Below are positions 20,039-33,700 of a DNA stretch of 64,000 bases, piece by piece (within the stretch, counting starts at the first letter, position 1; each line of letters starts with the position of its first letter). Source of the stretch: Eutreptiella sp. 'Long Island Sound 2002' (taxonomy: Eukaryota; Euglenozoa; Euglenophyceae; Eutreptiales; Eutreptiaceae); contig OZ038378.1 of NCBI GenBank assembly GCA_964036045.1, positions 146,409,767 to 146,473,766 of the forward strand, in the 5' to 3' direction. The notes under the pieces are model-generated. The model had not been told where the DNA came from. It did not search any database and saw nothing but the letters and a program-made list of their open reading frames with translations. A program made the position numbers and the translations under genes.

Positions 20039-22020
20039 AAAATTATGTCCAGATCTTGTCAGAGTGGGGCCATTACTGAAACAGTGTCAACAAAAAAGCA
20101 GAGGGGCAAGGTGGGATGACAACAGCCTTTATCCTCTTGGAAGATGCTGGTCGCTCCGCCAGGGGGTAGAACTTCCACGCGAAGGTGTTGTGGAAAAAGT
20201 ACCCAAATAGCGGAAACAAATGCGAACGAACGGGTGTTTTGAATTTTATTTGCCAAAATTTTTGCGGCGGCACCCAAAATTGGGAAGCATTATTTCATTG
20301 TTGCGATTTTTTTCTGCTGAATTCAGCTTTGCGGAGCTGTTTTTGGTTGACTGAGCAAAAAAAAAAATGCTTTTTTCTTGTGGTTGGTCTCCTTTTGGGG
20401 GGGGTTATGTTTCAGTCATTTTGGTGCCAACGAAAAGGATCTGGGGTACCTTGGACGCGGGATTGCAGTCCATTCCTGCACAGGCACACAAATGCGGATC
20501 GCTTGGACCCTGGGATTGCAGTTCATAGCAAGGACAAGCACCAACAAGCAATTGTTTCGGATGATTCAGGCCCAGCAGGTTTTCAACCAACCAGTTGAAA
20601 ATTCGTCCATGATAGTGCCCATGGCACGTGAAATGCTGCAACAACAATGCAATTTGCAACATGGTACCACGTTTTCCCAAAACCAGTTTATACATGCGTC
20701 GATACTAGTGCACAGGCCACATCAAATGCTGAAACAATGGCACAGAAAGCGCTGCAGGCGCGTACACCAAGAAGTAATGCAGCACTGTAGAGGGCAGTAC
20801 AGACATACGTGACGTCCACGAGGGAGAGCTAATACAACTTGGTGCCCATGCCTCTGGTGGCGTGGCAGCACAGTACATACGTTACGTCCACGAGGAGAGC
20901 CAACCCCCGCTGAAAAACCGATGCCAGTGTCGCAGTTTTGTGCGCGTCCTAGTTAAGAACAGTACTGGCGTGTGTGACACGTATCCTAATCAAAGGAACT
21001 GCTGGCGGGCTTTTGGCTAAGCCGTGGCTTGACAGACCCCACCTCACTCTCTTGGCAGAGAATGGGTGGACTTGGGCCATAAGAACAACCATGACCACCA
21101 ACCATGGCATCTCCAGCATCCCATGCCGGGGACAAGGGCAGGTAAAGACTGGGCAATGCATCTGACCCCAGGCACTCTGTGGTACAGAGGCACTGGGACG
21201 GCGGTTGGTGGTAAAAGACAGCCGCTGGAGCAGAAAATAGGTTGCAAATTGTGGAAGAGGGGAACCTGCTTGTGTGAGAGGCGTTACTAGAGAGAGAGAT
21301 GAACTTTTCCAATGCCTCATTGGCTGCTCACGACCACACCCAGAGTTGAGCAGGCAGGCAATCAATAGGAATGATGCATGATAATACCGACCCGCAATGT
21401 GCAAAGCAACACTCAAATAGTACAGAAATCGACAATATTCACAATATAATGCGATGCGCACACGCTGCAGGCCTGCCCGGGGTACACCCTCCCCGACACA
21501 CTAGACCACAACCCGGGGGGAGCGCAAGCAACCCCAGGGCAGTGGGCGACCCGAACATATGGAAAACATCCGGGGACCAGTTGCACGCACTGCATTCCAC
21601 TGCACTTTGTGTTCTGGCGTACAGTGGCAGTGTTAAGGTAACGTGAGGGCGTGCAGCTTGGGGACCGGGAGCTCATGAGGCACAGTGCAGCGTCCACACG
21701 GAGAGGGACCAAGCCAAAAGGGGATCGGGAATAGCAAACCGTGCTCCCAGCCCTACTCCCTCTTACGCAGGCCTCGGAGTCCCTTGCATCGTGCCTTTGC
21801 GTGGGCATTGACGAGCGTTTGCATTCCGTCGATGTGCCACGGCGAATCACACGGGACCGCTCCAGGGCGGAAGACCGACTGTGGCCAGGGTGGGGCCCCA
21901 GGAAGAGAGGACGTCCTCCGACGCGTTGCTTTCCTGGGGCCAATATGACAACTGCCCCCCGCCTGCGCCTGCTGCCCGCGGACAACTGCGGGCGTTCGTG
22001 TGCACGCGTGCTCCCACGAC
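19344..22020. other. gene-free stretch with a (CA)n tract
   Basis: No gene is supported. A 33-base CA repeat lies at about 20004-20036. A short duplication around ACGTCCACGAG..GAGAGC occurs at about 20810-20830 and 20885-20905. 21413-22020 is directly downstream of the GLT1D1-like gene and probably includes its 3' untranslated part. Confidence 0.45.
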
Positions 22021-22355
22021 TCAATCCGATTCGGTGAGGGAGGCCGTGGACTGCTTGCGCCCCCCGACGCCGCTCGGTGGGCCCCCACGTTGCAGGCCCC
22101 GCAGCAACGCACCGTACGCCGCCTGCTCCGACGCCGGGGCATAGGCCTCTTTGACGTGCCGCTGCCCCCGCGCCGCAACGGCCGAGGCCCAGTCAGGCTC
22201 GGCAAGGAGACGCTGGCCCAGGGCCACGAACTCCTCGGGGCTGCTGAAGACCAGCCCCGTGCGCTCGTGCGAGACCACCTCCACGTTGCCGGGGATGTTG
22301 CGGACCAGGACGGGGCGCCCCAACCGCATGGCCTCCATGCACGCCTGAGGCTGCC
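22021..22355 (-). CDS. GLT1D1-like exon 4
   Basis: Follows a TTCCAG acceptor and encodes the C-terminal GT-B half with EAMRLGRPVLVRNIPGN and the final helices. TGA at 22023-22021. It is GC-rich compared with the introns around it. Confidence 0.8.
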
Positions 22356-25300
22356 CTGGAATGCAGCGGGCAGGGGGGAGGATGCATGCGGGAGGGGTGC
22401 GGGAGGGTCGAGCACTGGGCTGGGGGGCGTGGACGGATGGGGCTGGTCGGTGAACGTACAGGGGGGGGGGAGGGGGTTGCCGGGGGATAGTTTTGGAAGG
22501 GGAAGATTTTAGCCACCTCCTGGAATCCTGAGGCTTCAAACGCACTTTCATTTCCTGGGAGGCTCTGGATGGTTCCTACTGTTTTCTGGTGGGCTCTGGA
22601 TTATTGCTGTTCGTTCCTGAGATAATCCCCCCCCAAAAGGTGGGACGCGCACTGAGAACAACCCTGGGTCCCACGCCGCGAAAATTTCGCCGGGGAGAAA
22701 TTGTCGCCACTTCTCTTAACGGCAAAATTTCCCCCGCAAAATTCTCCCCTCCCGAGGTTCACCCTCCCCACCCCCTCTGTAGGCATACGAGCGACGAAGC
22801 TGGCGGCTGTGGGAGGGCATGGGGGCGGGCATGGGTACGCCCAAACATTGCCATTTTTCATGCACGATGTTCACCGTGCCCCATGCACACGCTAGGGCAT
22901 GCATCTGCACGCACACCAACACACCTTCACTGGTACTAGTGTTGACGACTGCTTTGCACCTCTGCATCAACCAATGCAGATGTGTCTGGCTGAGGCTTGG
23001 TACGTATATGATGGCCTGTGAAGAGAGAATGTACAGGGCTGAGATATAGCAAGACACCAAATGTGAGTGCAGCACCCAGTATGCAGTGGAGCCCTAGCCC
23101 ACACACACACACCCACACCCACCCACGCACATTATTCCAAACTGGATCAAAAAGTTGCGAGGGAAAGACGGGAGGAATGAGATTGGATAGGATGGTGGGA
23201 GCGTGGGGTGCACGCAAATCAATGCTGACTGGAGCATCTCCCGTCGTGTAAACACTCTGGCTCACCACAAATACCGACACTTTTTTGTTTTTTTTTTCAC
23301 ACTTTTTCGAACTTGCCCCCTGCGCTACTGTTGATTGTCTTGCTCAAACTTTGTAGGATTGTGCTTCTTACTGACCATCCACCAAAAATGTCTGCTGCAC
23401 CACCACAACGGAGTCCTGGTGTTTTAGCCATCTTGTGTCGGTTGCAGCTTGCAGCTACTGCTACTTGCGAAAAGGGGTACCTCATAACACCTTACTCATT
23501 CCGCCGGCTCAGGAAACCCGAACCTATCAAGATGCTACCCCGGGCGTGACCGCAACCACATCCGCCTGTTGACACGTCTAGGCACATGCCCAATCACCTT
23601 CTGGGGGCATCACAACAAGACACAAATTCTACAAAAATACCAAGGTCTTCTCCCCTTCCAAGTCCACCCTACAAAAGTGGGCCTCAATTGTGTGTGTAGT
23701 TTGGGTGTTGCTGCGTGGGGATTGATGTGAATGTGCAGGCTCCAATGTTGGTGCGTGGGAGAGTGCAGTCTCCTGGGACCCGGCCGACCTTCTTGGCCTT
23801 GCTTCTGCCCAGGGTTTGCATGAGCTTCCCGCTGCTTGCTCCCCACACCAAAAGTCTGTGAGTGCTGCCCACCGTTCACCACTACAGGTCAGTGGTGAGG
23901 TCGCGAACACCGCTTGTTCGCCCCCACTTGGCACAGCATGTTACTGAAGAAGTAGCAAAAGGCTCCGCAGCGTCTTGGTAACCATCCCAAGGACCCCGGA
24001 GGACACATTGGTCGTCAAATTGGCGATTGTCTGAGTGCTGAAGGTGGTACAACTATTGTGGTGTGCTGCCCCTACATGGGCTCTGCATGTGGTGTGCGTG
24101 GTGGGGGGGGGGGTCCGAATTATGCGGTCCTGCTCTAAGATGGATCCCCTGGAGCATTCAGTCCTGCGATGATGTGTTGCCTGCCATCTTGGCTGTGTCC
24201 CCACCTGTTCTGGCCGTTTGGCACAGGGGAGGGGTGGGGCGGGGATGGGGGCGATCAGGGCATGGGAGGGAGGGGGGTAAAATGGCCTAAATTTGCTGTC
24301 AACGCCACATTTGTGTCAACAGAAGGAGGCGTGTTTGACTTCCTTGAAACCGCTGTTTCTTGCATATTTCCCCCCCAAAACCACCCACCCCTGCCCCCCC
24401 TTCTGCCCCAGGACATCTGCCCCCCAGCTTCTTCTGGCCGGTTTGCAGCGATGCTTTCTGGTCCATTGTGAAAAAAAGGAGGGGCTGCTGTACCGGCCCT
24501 TATTTCAAGGCGGCAATCGGAGTTTTAATTGCCAGTGGGGGGGGGGGGGGGGGGGGGGGGGTGGCACAAGGCCTTGGGGGGGGGGGGCGGGGGGCTGAAC
24601 AGCGACTTTCAATGAAATACCAGTCTCGACATCTGGTTGAAGAGCGGCTGGTCTCAGTTTGGAGCTTGGGGTGCGGTCAATGGAGGGGAGGGTTTCTCCG
24701 GCTCCCCAGATTTGGAAATTGGTGACCCCAAAATATCGCCATACAACCTTGCCATCTCCTGCCAAACCCCACCGATTTGATCAACTCTTGTCCATAACGA
24801 TTCTTTGATGCGAAAGCCGCTCCCCGCCCAACCCAAAACGGCCGCTGCTGCAAACCGCCGGTGCAGAGAATCCCTGGTCTCAATCCACACCTCCGTTTCC
24901 TTGGCCAAGGCTTGCACTTGAGCGGTCACCGCAGGCTCGGAGGGCTCACCCACGAGCATCAAATGCACCCGCGGGTCCTGCCGATGCCAGACCTGCATGG
25001 CCTGGGCCAGGTACGTCGGGTCCTTGACACGGCGCAGGCTGAGGGGCAGCAGGAAGATGCTGGCCTTCGAAGCGAAATCCCCGAGAGTAGCCATGTGGCA
25101 GGGCCCTCCAGATACCCCGCCTGAGGACAGGCCTAATGGCAGACTGGGGCCCAGGTCAAGAGGAGAGAGCGACATTGGACAAGAAAGGTCACCAATGGCA
25201 GAGGGCGGGCTTGTGGCAGCGGGGCTGGGGCTGGACCTGAGGGGGCGGCTGGGGTTAGGGTGAGAGTCAGGGCCTGGTCCAGCATGACGTTCAGTGCTTA

Positions 25301-27765
25301 ATTTGGGGCCTGGAACACCGGGAGGCTTAGTGGCAGCGATGGCACTGCCAAAAGGGTTTGGACTGCAAGGGCTAGGGCTGCAGTTCGGGCGAGGGTTAGA
25401 GGTGTGCGCAGGGGCTGGAGGGTCGGTGACTGGTGGGCTGCAATTCAGGCCGCCAGGAGGTGACCCGGATCCAGGGACGATGTCCATCGCCGCTTCAGAA
25501 GGGGTCGAATGAGGCCAGCCCACGCTCTGAGGGATGATGCTGTACCGTGCATTGGGCCAGTACGCTTGCGCTGCCGCTTGTAGGTGGTGGCCGAAGCAGA
25601 CGCAGGTCGTTGCACGCAGCACAACCTCCGTCATAACTGCCAAAGACACCGGGTCGTGCACCATTTCGTTGACATCCGTGCCACCAAAGATGAGCACCAG
25701 CGGTGTACTTGAGGGCAACACGTGTGCACCACCTGGCGGGGTGGGGGTGTTCAGGGAGGCGGTTGATGAGCGCGAAGCAAAGCGAAACTACACCGCTTGG
25801 GGTCACGGTCAATCTTACAACTTGAAATGCGGTGCAAGACTGTTAGGTTTGGCGGCGGGGCACGCCGGGGACAGGCAGACAAACAGGCACAGGGACAGAC
25901 AGAGGGACAGACAGACAACAGGCACACACGTGCATGAAGCGAACGAACGGAGCAACAAAGCAGTTGTCGGCGGGTTTGCCTTGGCAAGCTGCAAACAACA
26001 AAAATTTTCTTTTCTTTCGCAACCAGGCGCCTTTCTGGAGCAGTTGGGACACCGAACTGTTTGTTTCTCGGTCCAGAGCAGCACAACCACCCCGTGTGCC
26101 AGCGTGTGCGGTACAACCCTGAACGACAGCGGCACTGCGTCCGGTCGTGTGTGATGTGCACGCACGGCATGAGGTCCTAGTGCATCAGGCTGTGCGATCG
26201 CGATTTGGTATTGAGTGCGAAGGTCAGGTGCAGGATGAGTTTGAGCTGGACTGCCGATTGTGAGCACAACCATGGCTCGCTTGTGAACCCGAGACTGTGT
26301 CATGTGACTCCACGCGACGACAGACACAAGCCCGCGGGTTCCCCTGGGCTCGTCCAGTTCGCAGTATCTTTGGTTGTATCAACGCCGTACCGGCACCTAT
26401 GTCAAGGGAATGTCTGTATTGGTATTAGACTCCAGCCACGTCACTCCTATTTCAACCCTCCGTTTACTGTCGCACACGCACGAGTGGCATGGGAGTTACT
26501 GTGCCACATATGTGCATATGCACATTGGAGTAAAGTTCTTGCTCCCATTGAACGCTTGACAAAGCACCCAGCAAACGCCAAGGTAGCAAATGGTTGCTCT
26601 GCATACACCAAGTCCTCAAAATCACTGATGTTGCTCACTGGACAAGTATTGAAATGCCGTGATGTCGAAAAAGAGAGATAATGTGGGCACCGAGTTTTCT
26701 CCCGAGTAGCTGGACATGATTAATATGAAACACATTGCTTGCATCTCATCCCCCCTGAATTTCTTGTGGTAATGGTGCGCATCAATTCAACTATGGCTGA
26801 GTGAACTAAAGTCCCCGGGGCACTATTCAAGGGTTGCAATTGCCTTATGGGTATCCCGGAAGCAGAAAGGAGTAATGAGGCTACATAAGTCCTATTGCAT
26901 TGGGATCTACGACGTGGCAGCGCAACCTTGTTGTATCACGGTCCTTAGATTGGGGAAGAGGAACATGGACACATAAGCCCAGGCATATTGGGTTCCAGAA
27001 GTGCAAAGGAGTGAAGCGGCTACATAACCGTGGCCGACGAGGTTGCTTGTCATGGTGCTCCGAATAGGCAAAGGTATTAATTAGCCTTTGGAGACGACGC
27101 CACGGGCCCGGCACAAGTTCTTCGGACTTGGGGAAAGCACCGAGACTATGGCCACACCACACAGACAAGTGCTACATGTGCAACCCTAGGTCATTCTGCC
27201 GCCACCACCGGCGGCTTGAAAATCCATACAAGGTTTGTCGGAAAACGACTTGCTCACACCATTTTGCAGTACGAGAGCCCAGTGTCCTAAGTTTCCATAT
27301 TCATGAGCCAAGGAAATTGTTGTGGGCAAGGCACCCATGATTTATGTATTATGTACCGCTTTATGCACCATCAATCGACTGCAACCTCCTCCTGTAGCAT
27401 CAAAAGTGATGCATGTGTGTGTTGTATTTGTGATCACGGAATACGAATAATCCCTTTGGAAAACACACAATCGATAGAGAGGGGGGAGCTGAGAAAGGAA
27501 CTGGGCTCGGAGCAGTCTCAAGGAATGGCGATGCAAGGCACAAAAAGACACCTTTACCGATAAGATGGCGGCCTGCCCGCATTGCATGCAGCGCAATGCA
27601 CACATCTACAGCTTGCAGTTGCTGCAATTGAACAGGCCCGAGAGGCTGGTTGCTGTCAATGACTGTACAGCGGTATGACAGGTCACGTAACATGGCCACG
27701 AGACGGCCAGTAGTGGTGCGGTTGCCCGAGGCAATAGTGCATGGTGCAATCAGAGCAACATCCAT
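22021..27765 (-). CDS. GLT1D1-like glycosyltransferase (GT4-type), four exons
   Basis: A cytosolic GT-B fold glycosyltransferase related to GLT1D1 (glycosyltransferase 1 domain-containing 1). The exons are 27765-27560, 25732-about 24874, 22989-22925 and 22355-22021. Exon 1 gives the N-terminal Rossmann start (TGRLVAMLRDL) and RAGRHLIG. Exon 2 continues LVLIFGGTDVNE and carries LSLRRVKDPTYL and VHLMLVG. Exon 3 carries CKAVVNTSTSEG, the acidic nucleotide-sugar loop. Exon 4 carries ACMEAMRLGRPVLVRNIPGN and ends with TGA. Junction phases agree at 1/2 (G+GT) and 3/4 (G+GG). Exon 2 contains a ~95-residue Pro/Ser-rich in-frame stretch (25465-25090) absent from the animal family as I know it; it may be a loop or an unrecognised in-frame intron. 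The donor of exon 2 is not canonical in the place that best fits the protein. The reaction product is unknown. Confidence 0.8.
22925..22989 (-). CDS. GLT1D1-like exon 3 (micro-exon)
   Basis: A 65-base exon between a CCTCAG acceptor and a GTGTGT donor encodes QTHLHWLMQRCKAVVNTSTS followed by Glu. The NTSTSEG block corresponds to the NSSVSEG block of the family. Confidence 0.75.
24874..25732 (-). CDS. GLT1D1-like exon 2 with Pro-rich insertion
   Basis: The acceptor CGCCAG precedes GTGGTGCAC. It carries the conserved GGTDVNE and RRVKDPTYLAQA blocks. The 3' limit is uncertain by about 30 bases: the protein fit favours ACCAG at 24874, while a canonical GT lies slightly earlier at GGAG|GTGTGG. Confidence 0.7.
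25858..25925 (+). repeat. GACAG/ACAGGCACAG short tandem repeat
   Basis: Imperfect 8-12 base units of GACAGACAGA and GGCACAGG type within intron 1 of the GLT1D1-like gene. Confidence 0.65.
27560..27765 (-). CDS. GLT1D1-like exon 1
   Basis: Starts at an ATG (27765-27763) and runs to a GTAAAG donor, encoding the N-terminal Rossmann strand and helix through RHLI. The open frame beyond the donor has no family match and is intron. Confidence 0.75.
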
Positions 27766-30700
27766 GCCATTCCTACGGCGACAATCGCACGTGCCTCGTG
27801 CTCACTCAGCACTAGCCTTGATACTCCCTTCAGGAAATGCGGCTTCAGCCTCACTTCTGTTTTCAATGGCTCGAAACTGAAACAACGATGTGTCCTCGCA
27901 ATTGCACGGCCCAAAAGATTGTAAATACTTTGGTGGCGGTGGGACTTCTGGAAGGGGGAGGTCAAAGAGTTGGCTGGCCCACGGTCGGGCAAATGCTGAT
28001 GGGGCATGATTCATGCTGACCCGAACCACCCTTTGTACCGTCATATTGCCAGAATCGTCATGAAATCTTTTGTCCGGGCCACTTGCTTCAATGGTGCGCA
28101 CACAACTCAACACAAAATACTTCCCGGTTATCATGGTTTAGCATTTGCACCTTTCCATGCCTTTCATCTTGAAGAGCTCACAACTAGCCGCTTGCTAGAC
28201 CTTTTGGACCACGAAACAATACAACCATCTACCTACAGCCCACAACAACCTCTTGGGACCTCGGGATAACTTTGTTCATGGGTCTCCTGAACCATTTGCA
28301 TACTGTATGGAAGCAACACCATCCGCCCTATTTGGTAGAAAGTCTCGGCAAAGACCTTCAAGCAAACCATCTTGCACTCCTCTCACAATGTCCTTGAAGG
28401 CATTTTTCAACCACGTTTAACAGTCCCGATTGGTTAACAAGCCCCCACATGCCTCATTGTTCAACTCACATGCCTCAAGTTTCGCCTTAAAAATGTAACA
28501 TTGACGTCTACATGCGTAGTCCAACCAAGGTGGTCGTTGTGCAAGCCACGTGTATCGCAATGGCGCAATAAATTATTTCACCAGGATCCGAAGCACTCTC
28601 CGAATCTTTCCCATGAGAATAAGCCTACGGGCCTAGCCAGGGCGTCCAAGGGCTTGAAAGCCCTCAATCAGCATTGCGGAGCCAAATCGAGAGTTTAGCA
28701 CAATGCAATGCAATCGCTGTAATTTGGTTGATCTTCGTGCATTGTGCACTTCTTGATCCTCTTGCGCACTTTTGCATTGGAGGTTCAGGTTCTTTTCACG
28801 TTTGGTGTTTCCAGTCCCATCGGTACTATGTCTATTGTCCGTTTGTGCGTGGTAAATAGTCTCTTTTTGTTGATTATCAAATCCAAACATTCAATAAGTG
28901 ATGTAAGGATCGTTAGACCCTGCTCAGTGGTAAAACATTGGGTTCCCATACAACCTTGAAATGTGCCCCCAAGGGTTTTTCAATTTTTTCCACTTTGAGA
29001 TTGTTCCTTTGAAAAGGACATTCATTTACTCAAAAGAAAATTGTACGGATCAAATCATCAACTCTCCACCAAGTTTATTTCAAGCGAAACTTGCTGGTTC
29101 ATTTCATTCGCTTGATGAGCGACTTGCAAACGCCGAGCAGGGAGGCGCCAAACTTTTTGGCCAAGCAACATCGCGGGCCAATCGAGCTCACTCTTGTGAC
29201 TCCTTGTGAGTGGGATGTTTGGATGGTTGGCATTGGGCACGGCATGGATGTTGCATTGTGCAATGCCCAAATTACACAATACGACACCTTCATACCTATC
29301 AATCAACTCGGGAGGAAATGTTAGTGGCTCATTTTGGGCTACAATTGTTGGCACGGTCAAACACGAGGCAGCAAAGCGACTATCAAGTGGCATGGGTGGC
29401 ATGTGCGCTTTCACACCTCGCTAGGTCCACACAATGGGCACACATACAAAAACTGTTTTTGAGCAGTGGTTGTTGGATGGGTTTTGGACGCAAAGATCAA
29501 CCAACAAGAACAATGATTGCAAGCCCAAAGCTTGCATAGTGGAAGAGGGCCTGCATATGCAAAATTCCGCAATAGTAACACTGCACGACAAGAGATTTCG
29601 ATCCAAAATGACATTAGATCGGGCACTTTTCATTTGACCCTCCATTTGGTGCTCGCGCCGCTCTTGAAGCCTTGAATGTGTTTCGGTTTGTACAGGAAGC
29701 GGAAGCTGTAAAATCTTGCACTGCAACGTACCAGGAGAACTGGTCTTTTCATCCGCGCAAGGTGGTCCGGGGCTTGCCCTCCGGTGCCGCGAAAAATTGC
29801 ATCGGCTATCAGACAACTAGTGGCCATGTGCCCCGTTGAAACTAGGGCAATGAGACAAGCCACGTGCAAATGTGTGAATGCCATTTATTCTTTTGGCACA
29901 CTCGAGCCCCATCCTTTGGTGAAACTCTAGGGTACACAACTGACCGTACTCTTGCAAGCACTCTGCTACACCCTTGTGGCACATCCATGTCTCTCTACTC
30001 CATCCAGAAGATTGACAGACTTGGTTCTTCGTGCTTGGCTTGTTTCAAAGCAAAATGCAGGGAGCACCCACCAACACTAGGATTGGCAAAAGCCCAAGTG
30101 TTTCTGTTTCGCGGACTGAATTAACATCTAGTAAAGCCTCAATTCTTATAGATGAGAAGTTTTGAGTTTGGCTTTGCAAAGGAAGGGGGTACAATCAAGT
30201 CAGGTGCACAGCGCTGGGGTCTCACCCTTGTACCTCACTCACAGGTCACGCTCTCCTGTCATAAGTCAAAATATTGACAACAGAACCTGGCGGCCATACT
30301 GCTGTCGGCCAATGATACGTCTCCTCTTCATCCGTTGCATCAACGACATGGGGTTTGCGTGGTTATGAACTGCCTGTAATGCACACTGCGCAGGCCAATT
30401 CCGTAGCTCAGTTGATAGAAGTGGACAATCATGAGCACGGAGTCGCAGGTTCGAGACCGCAGGTCTGTCCTACGATGTGGCATTTTGCATCAATTTTTGA
30501 ATGCTGCCATCGGTGTATCATGATGCATGTGAGAAGGATGAAATGCTTCTGCAATACGGGGTTTCCTGAGCTGCTGCCCCTCACCTTGTAAACCCCACAG
30601 AGAAAACCTTTCGGACGGTGCACGGGCGAACCTTTCGTCCTTATCTCACCCCAGTCCGTGTGCTCATGCACTCCCCGTCAGTCTTCATGTGTTCCAACCA

Positions 30701-33700
30701 GCACTTGAACATGCTCCACGGACATGCTGTTGACAAGCCTCACGTAGTTCCTACACAGCTCGGAACCGCCCCATCGTTGCAGCCAGTCCCTGCTGTACTC
30801 CAAGGGAGCGCACACAACGTGTTGTTTGGCACAGCGCTTTCTTTGTGATCTCCGCGCGCCCCCTGCGGGGTCTACAAGCGCGTTTTGCACATTTCCCCAC
30901 CCTGTGGGGTTCGGCAACTCAGCACCCTGACTCAGCGACTGGTCTGGCAAAGGCACAAAACAAAGGCACACATTTCTGACAGTGGCCCATCGGTTGTGGC
31001 CGTCGTTTTTGTTTTCATTTTGGTGTTTTGGGGGTGAATGACCGGTTGGCGATGGTGGGCTGGTTGGATGGGGTGAAAATCGTGAGATATGAGGGAGATT
31101 GCGAGGTGGGGAAAAAAAAGGTGGCAGAGGCCGCTGTCAAGGAACGGTCCGGTGTCTCCACACTGCAGGCATGGGCCCAACGCGTGCCAGGGGCGCCGGC
31201 CCAGGTTCCGGCCCCGCAGCCCGACCCGCAGCATGGTGAAAACCAACTCTGGCCGCGTTCCACCGCGATTCGAGTGCGAGAATGCGATTGCGCGACGGAA
31301 AGTGTTAGACACACACAAACTTGGCGGAGTATGGATAATTGCTTGCGACCAAGACATTGCAACGCATTTCCCTGAGGATTGCATCTGATGGTCTGATCTC
31401 AACAATCCGGGCACGGTTGACCCGTGTGGCGTGGTTGCAGTCAGTGCCCACAACTCCCTGTTTCGTTTCATCCCGGCTCCACTTAGGCAAGTGAAATGTG
31501 ATGCACTGCCTATGGGGATTGACTACGATAAGTTTGCTTGCTGCAAAATGTCGGCGGAGCCCGCCCCTGAAGTCCAGGCCATTCAAGAAAGCAGTGAAAA
31601 GGTAAGCGGCAATGTACTCCGCGACTTGGCACGAGGCGCCACTCATTCATGACAGCATGTCAGTCACCAGACAAGCATGCTCGCTGTTACCATTGTGTTG
31701 TCCCATTGTTCGGGGTTTCCCCTCCCAGTCAGTCGTCAGTCGTCAGTTACACCCATGCGTGGCACTTGCTGTACTGTAAGTGTTACACCTCTGTGAGCAG
31801 GTGTCCCCTAGCTTGTACAGAAATTCAGGATTTCGAGGGAATGCCAATCAGTGCTTGGCACGTTTCCGCTTCATGTCGCGACGAGGGTTCTACCGGCCTA
31901 TTGTGTTCCACTTTGCTTGTTGCTCAAGTCGTGCGACACACCGCCCCGCTGAAGAGTTACATCAAGAGCAGGACGAAACACCAGAGAGATAGCATTTGTG
32001 GGGGGGATGGATATCCACACTTTCCAAAGGGAACCGGCGATGACCTCGAATCTCATGTTATGCCGCTGAGCAATACCTACGTCATGTGCTTGTTCCGGCA
32101 AAAGCACATAGGTGACAACAACCCAAATCCACCTCGGCGGGACACCGTCCGAGCCGCATGAAGAATTCTTCGCCGACTAAGGGTCGCGCGAAGGCACGGT
32201 GCATGCATGCATGCATGACTTGTTTGGCTTGCAAGGCAAAGAAAGCATTGCCAATGCGAAAAAAACAAACATTTATGAAGTTGTGAGGGGTATTGTCGGT
32301 GAAGCGTGAGCGCTAGTTTGGAGAGAGTTGCGAAGAAATTGAAGGGTCCATGCCTGGCGCCACTAGCTTGGTCGATAGCTATTTACTGATCACCCTTGGC
32401 AACGGATTCAACACGATGATTATTCTTCAAAGATTGTTCTATTTGCGATTTCTTGGGATGTCAAAGCTCCCAAAGTGCAAGAAAGGAATTTGCGAGAAGC
32501 GAAACGTGCGAAACAAGTGATCGCTTTTATGGATCGTGTCAAGTCCTTCCGGAATCCAATCCACAAACGTTAGCTCGGCTAGCATGCGAGCGCAAGTCAT
32601 CATATGCTAAGTGATGCTAAGTGACAAATAGACATTCGCAAAGTGGCACCAAGGCGACCATCGCATCCTTCGATCCTTGGGTGAGCCGGAACATCGAACT
32701 CCTAGTGGTGAGAACATAGAAACATAGAAACATGGAACGGAACATAAAAAGCGATTTTAATGTGCAAGTACATACACGGTATGCTTTCGTAACTTGACGC
32801 GTCCGCCTATTTGGGTTCTCGCCGTTCCGACTAGGTTACCGTGTTCAGCTTCGGCGCAAACTTGAGCCCATTGGACCGAACCGCTCTTGGGCACCTTTGT
32901 GACCAAATCTTATCTAGGTCACCTCATGCATGCACGTCGTCGGGCGGTCGGCTCTTAGCCGGGGCATGGGCACAAAAAGGCCAAAAGACCACTTTCATGA
33001 TATTTTTATGCTCTTCATTCCCATAATTATCAAAAATCGCAAGTCGTTGAATTGCGCACGTTGAGGGCTAACAATCGGAGAGGACTAAATCATCGGGATG
33101 TCACTCGATTTTTGGTTGTCATGTCGTTGGGAGGCTCGAGCGTGATACGTTGTTGGAACCAGTATCGAACGTGTCTTTGTGCACGGAACACGCGTTTTCA
33201 AGGGACGATTGAAACATGGACCAATTGGACACGATGACACATCGCGGTGCTTGTCGTTATGGTGAAGTGGGGCTCGACGTTGATGCTCATCCACAAGTCC
33301 TCGCAAGAGGGTGCAAATGCAAAAAATGCTTTCCGCATGTCCCCGAAAGCGAGTATGTGGCATATCACATGAGGGAGCGGCATGGGGACGATTGAGATGT
33401 GTGATGCAACACATAAGAGCGGTTATGCGTATGTCGGATGATGCCTCGGGGGATGGGGGCATCTTCGTGTTCGTTTTGCGTCCTCCCCTCGAGAGACTCC
33501 GTTGTGTTCCAACCACCAAATTGTAGCCCTTCAAGAACATGTTTTGAAGTTTTTCTTTTGAGATGTTTGTCGTTTGACTTGGTAGAAGAAGAGTTTGCTC
33601 GCTAGGCAATGGATGATTCATTCAAAGTGCCACCGGCCCAAATAGCAGTACACGCCGGTAGGCTTGGGAGGGAAGAGAATGAGTATGCCCTCGTTGGAGG

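Noticed and set aside
28905-28960. tRNA-like CTGCTCAGTGGTAAAA segment
   Set aside because: An A-box-like word only; no B box at the proper distance.
31240-31601. possible gypsy-type RT or exon on the plus strand ending at a GTAAGC donor
   Set aside because: The words LPMG and APEV recall the LTR-retrotransposon RT core, but the rest of the motif is missing, there is a stop in between, and the reading on the minus strand is as open.
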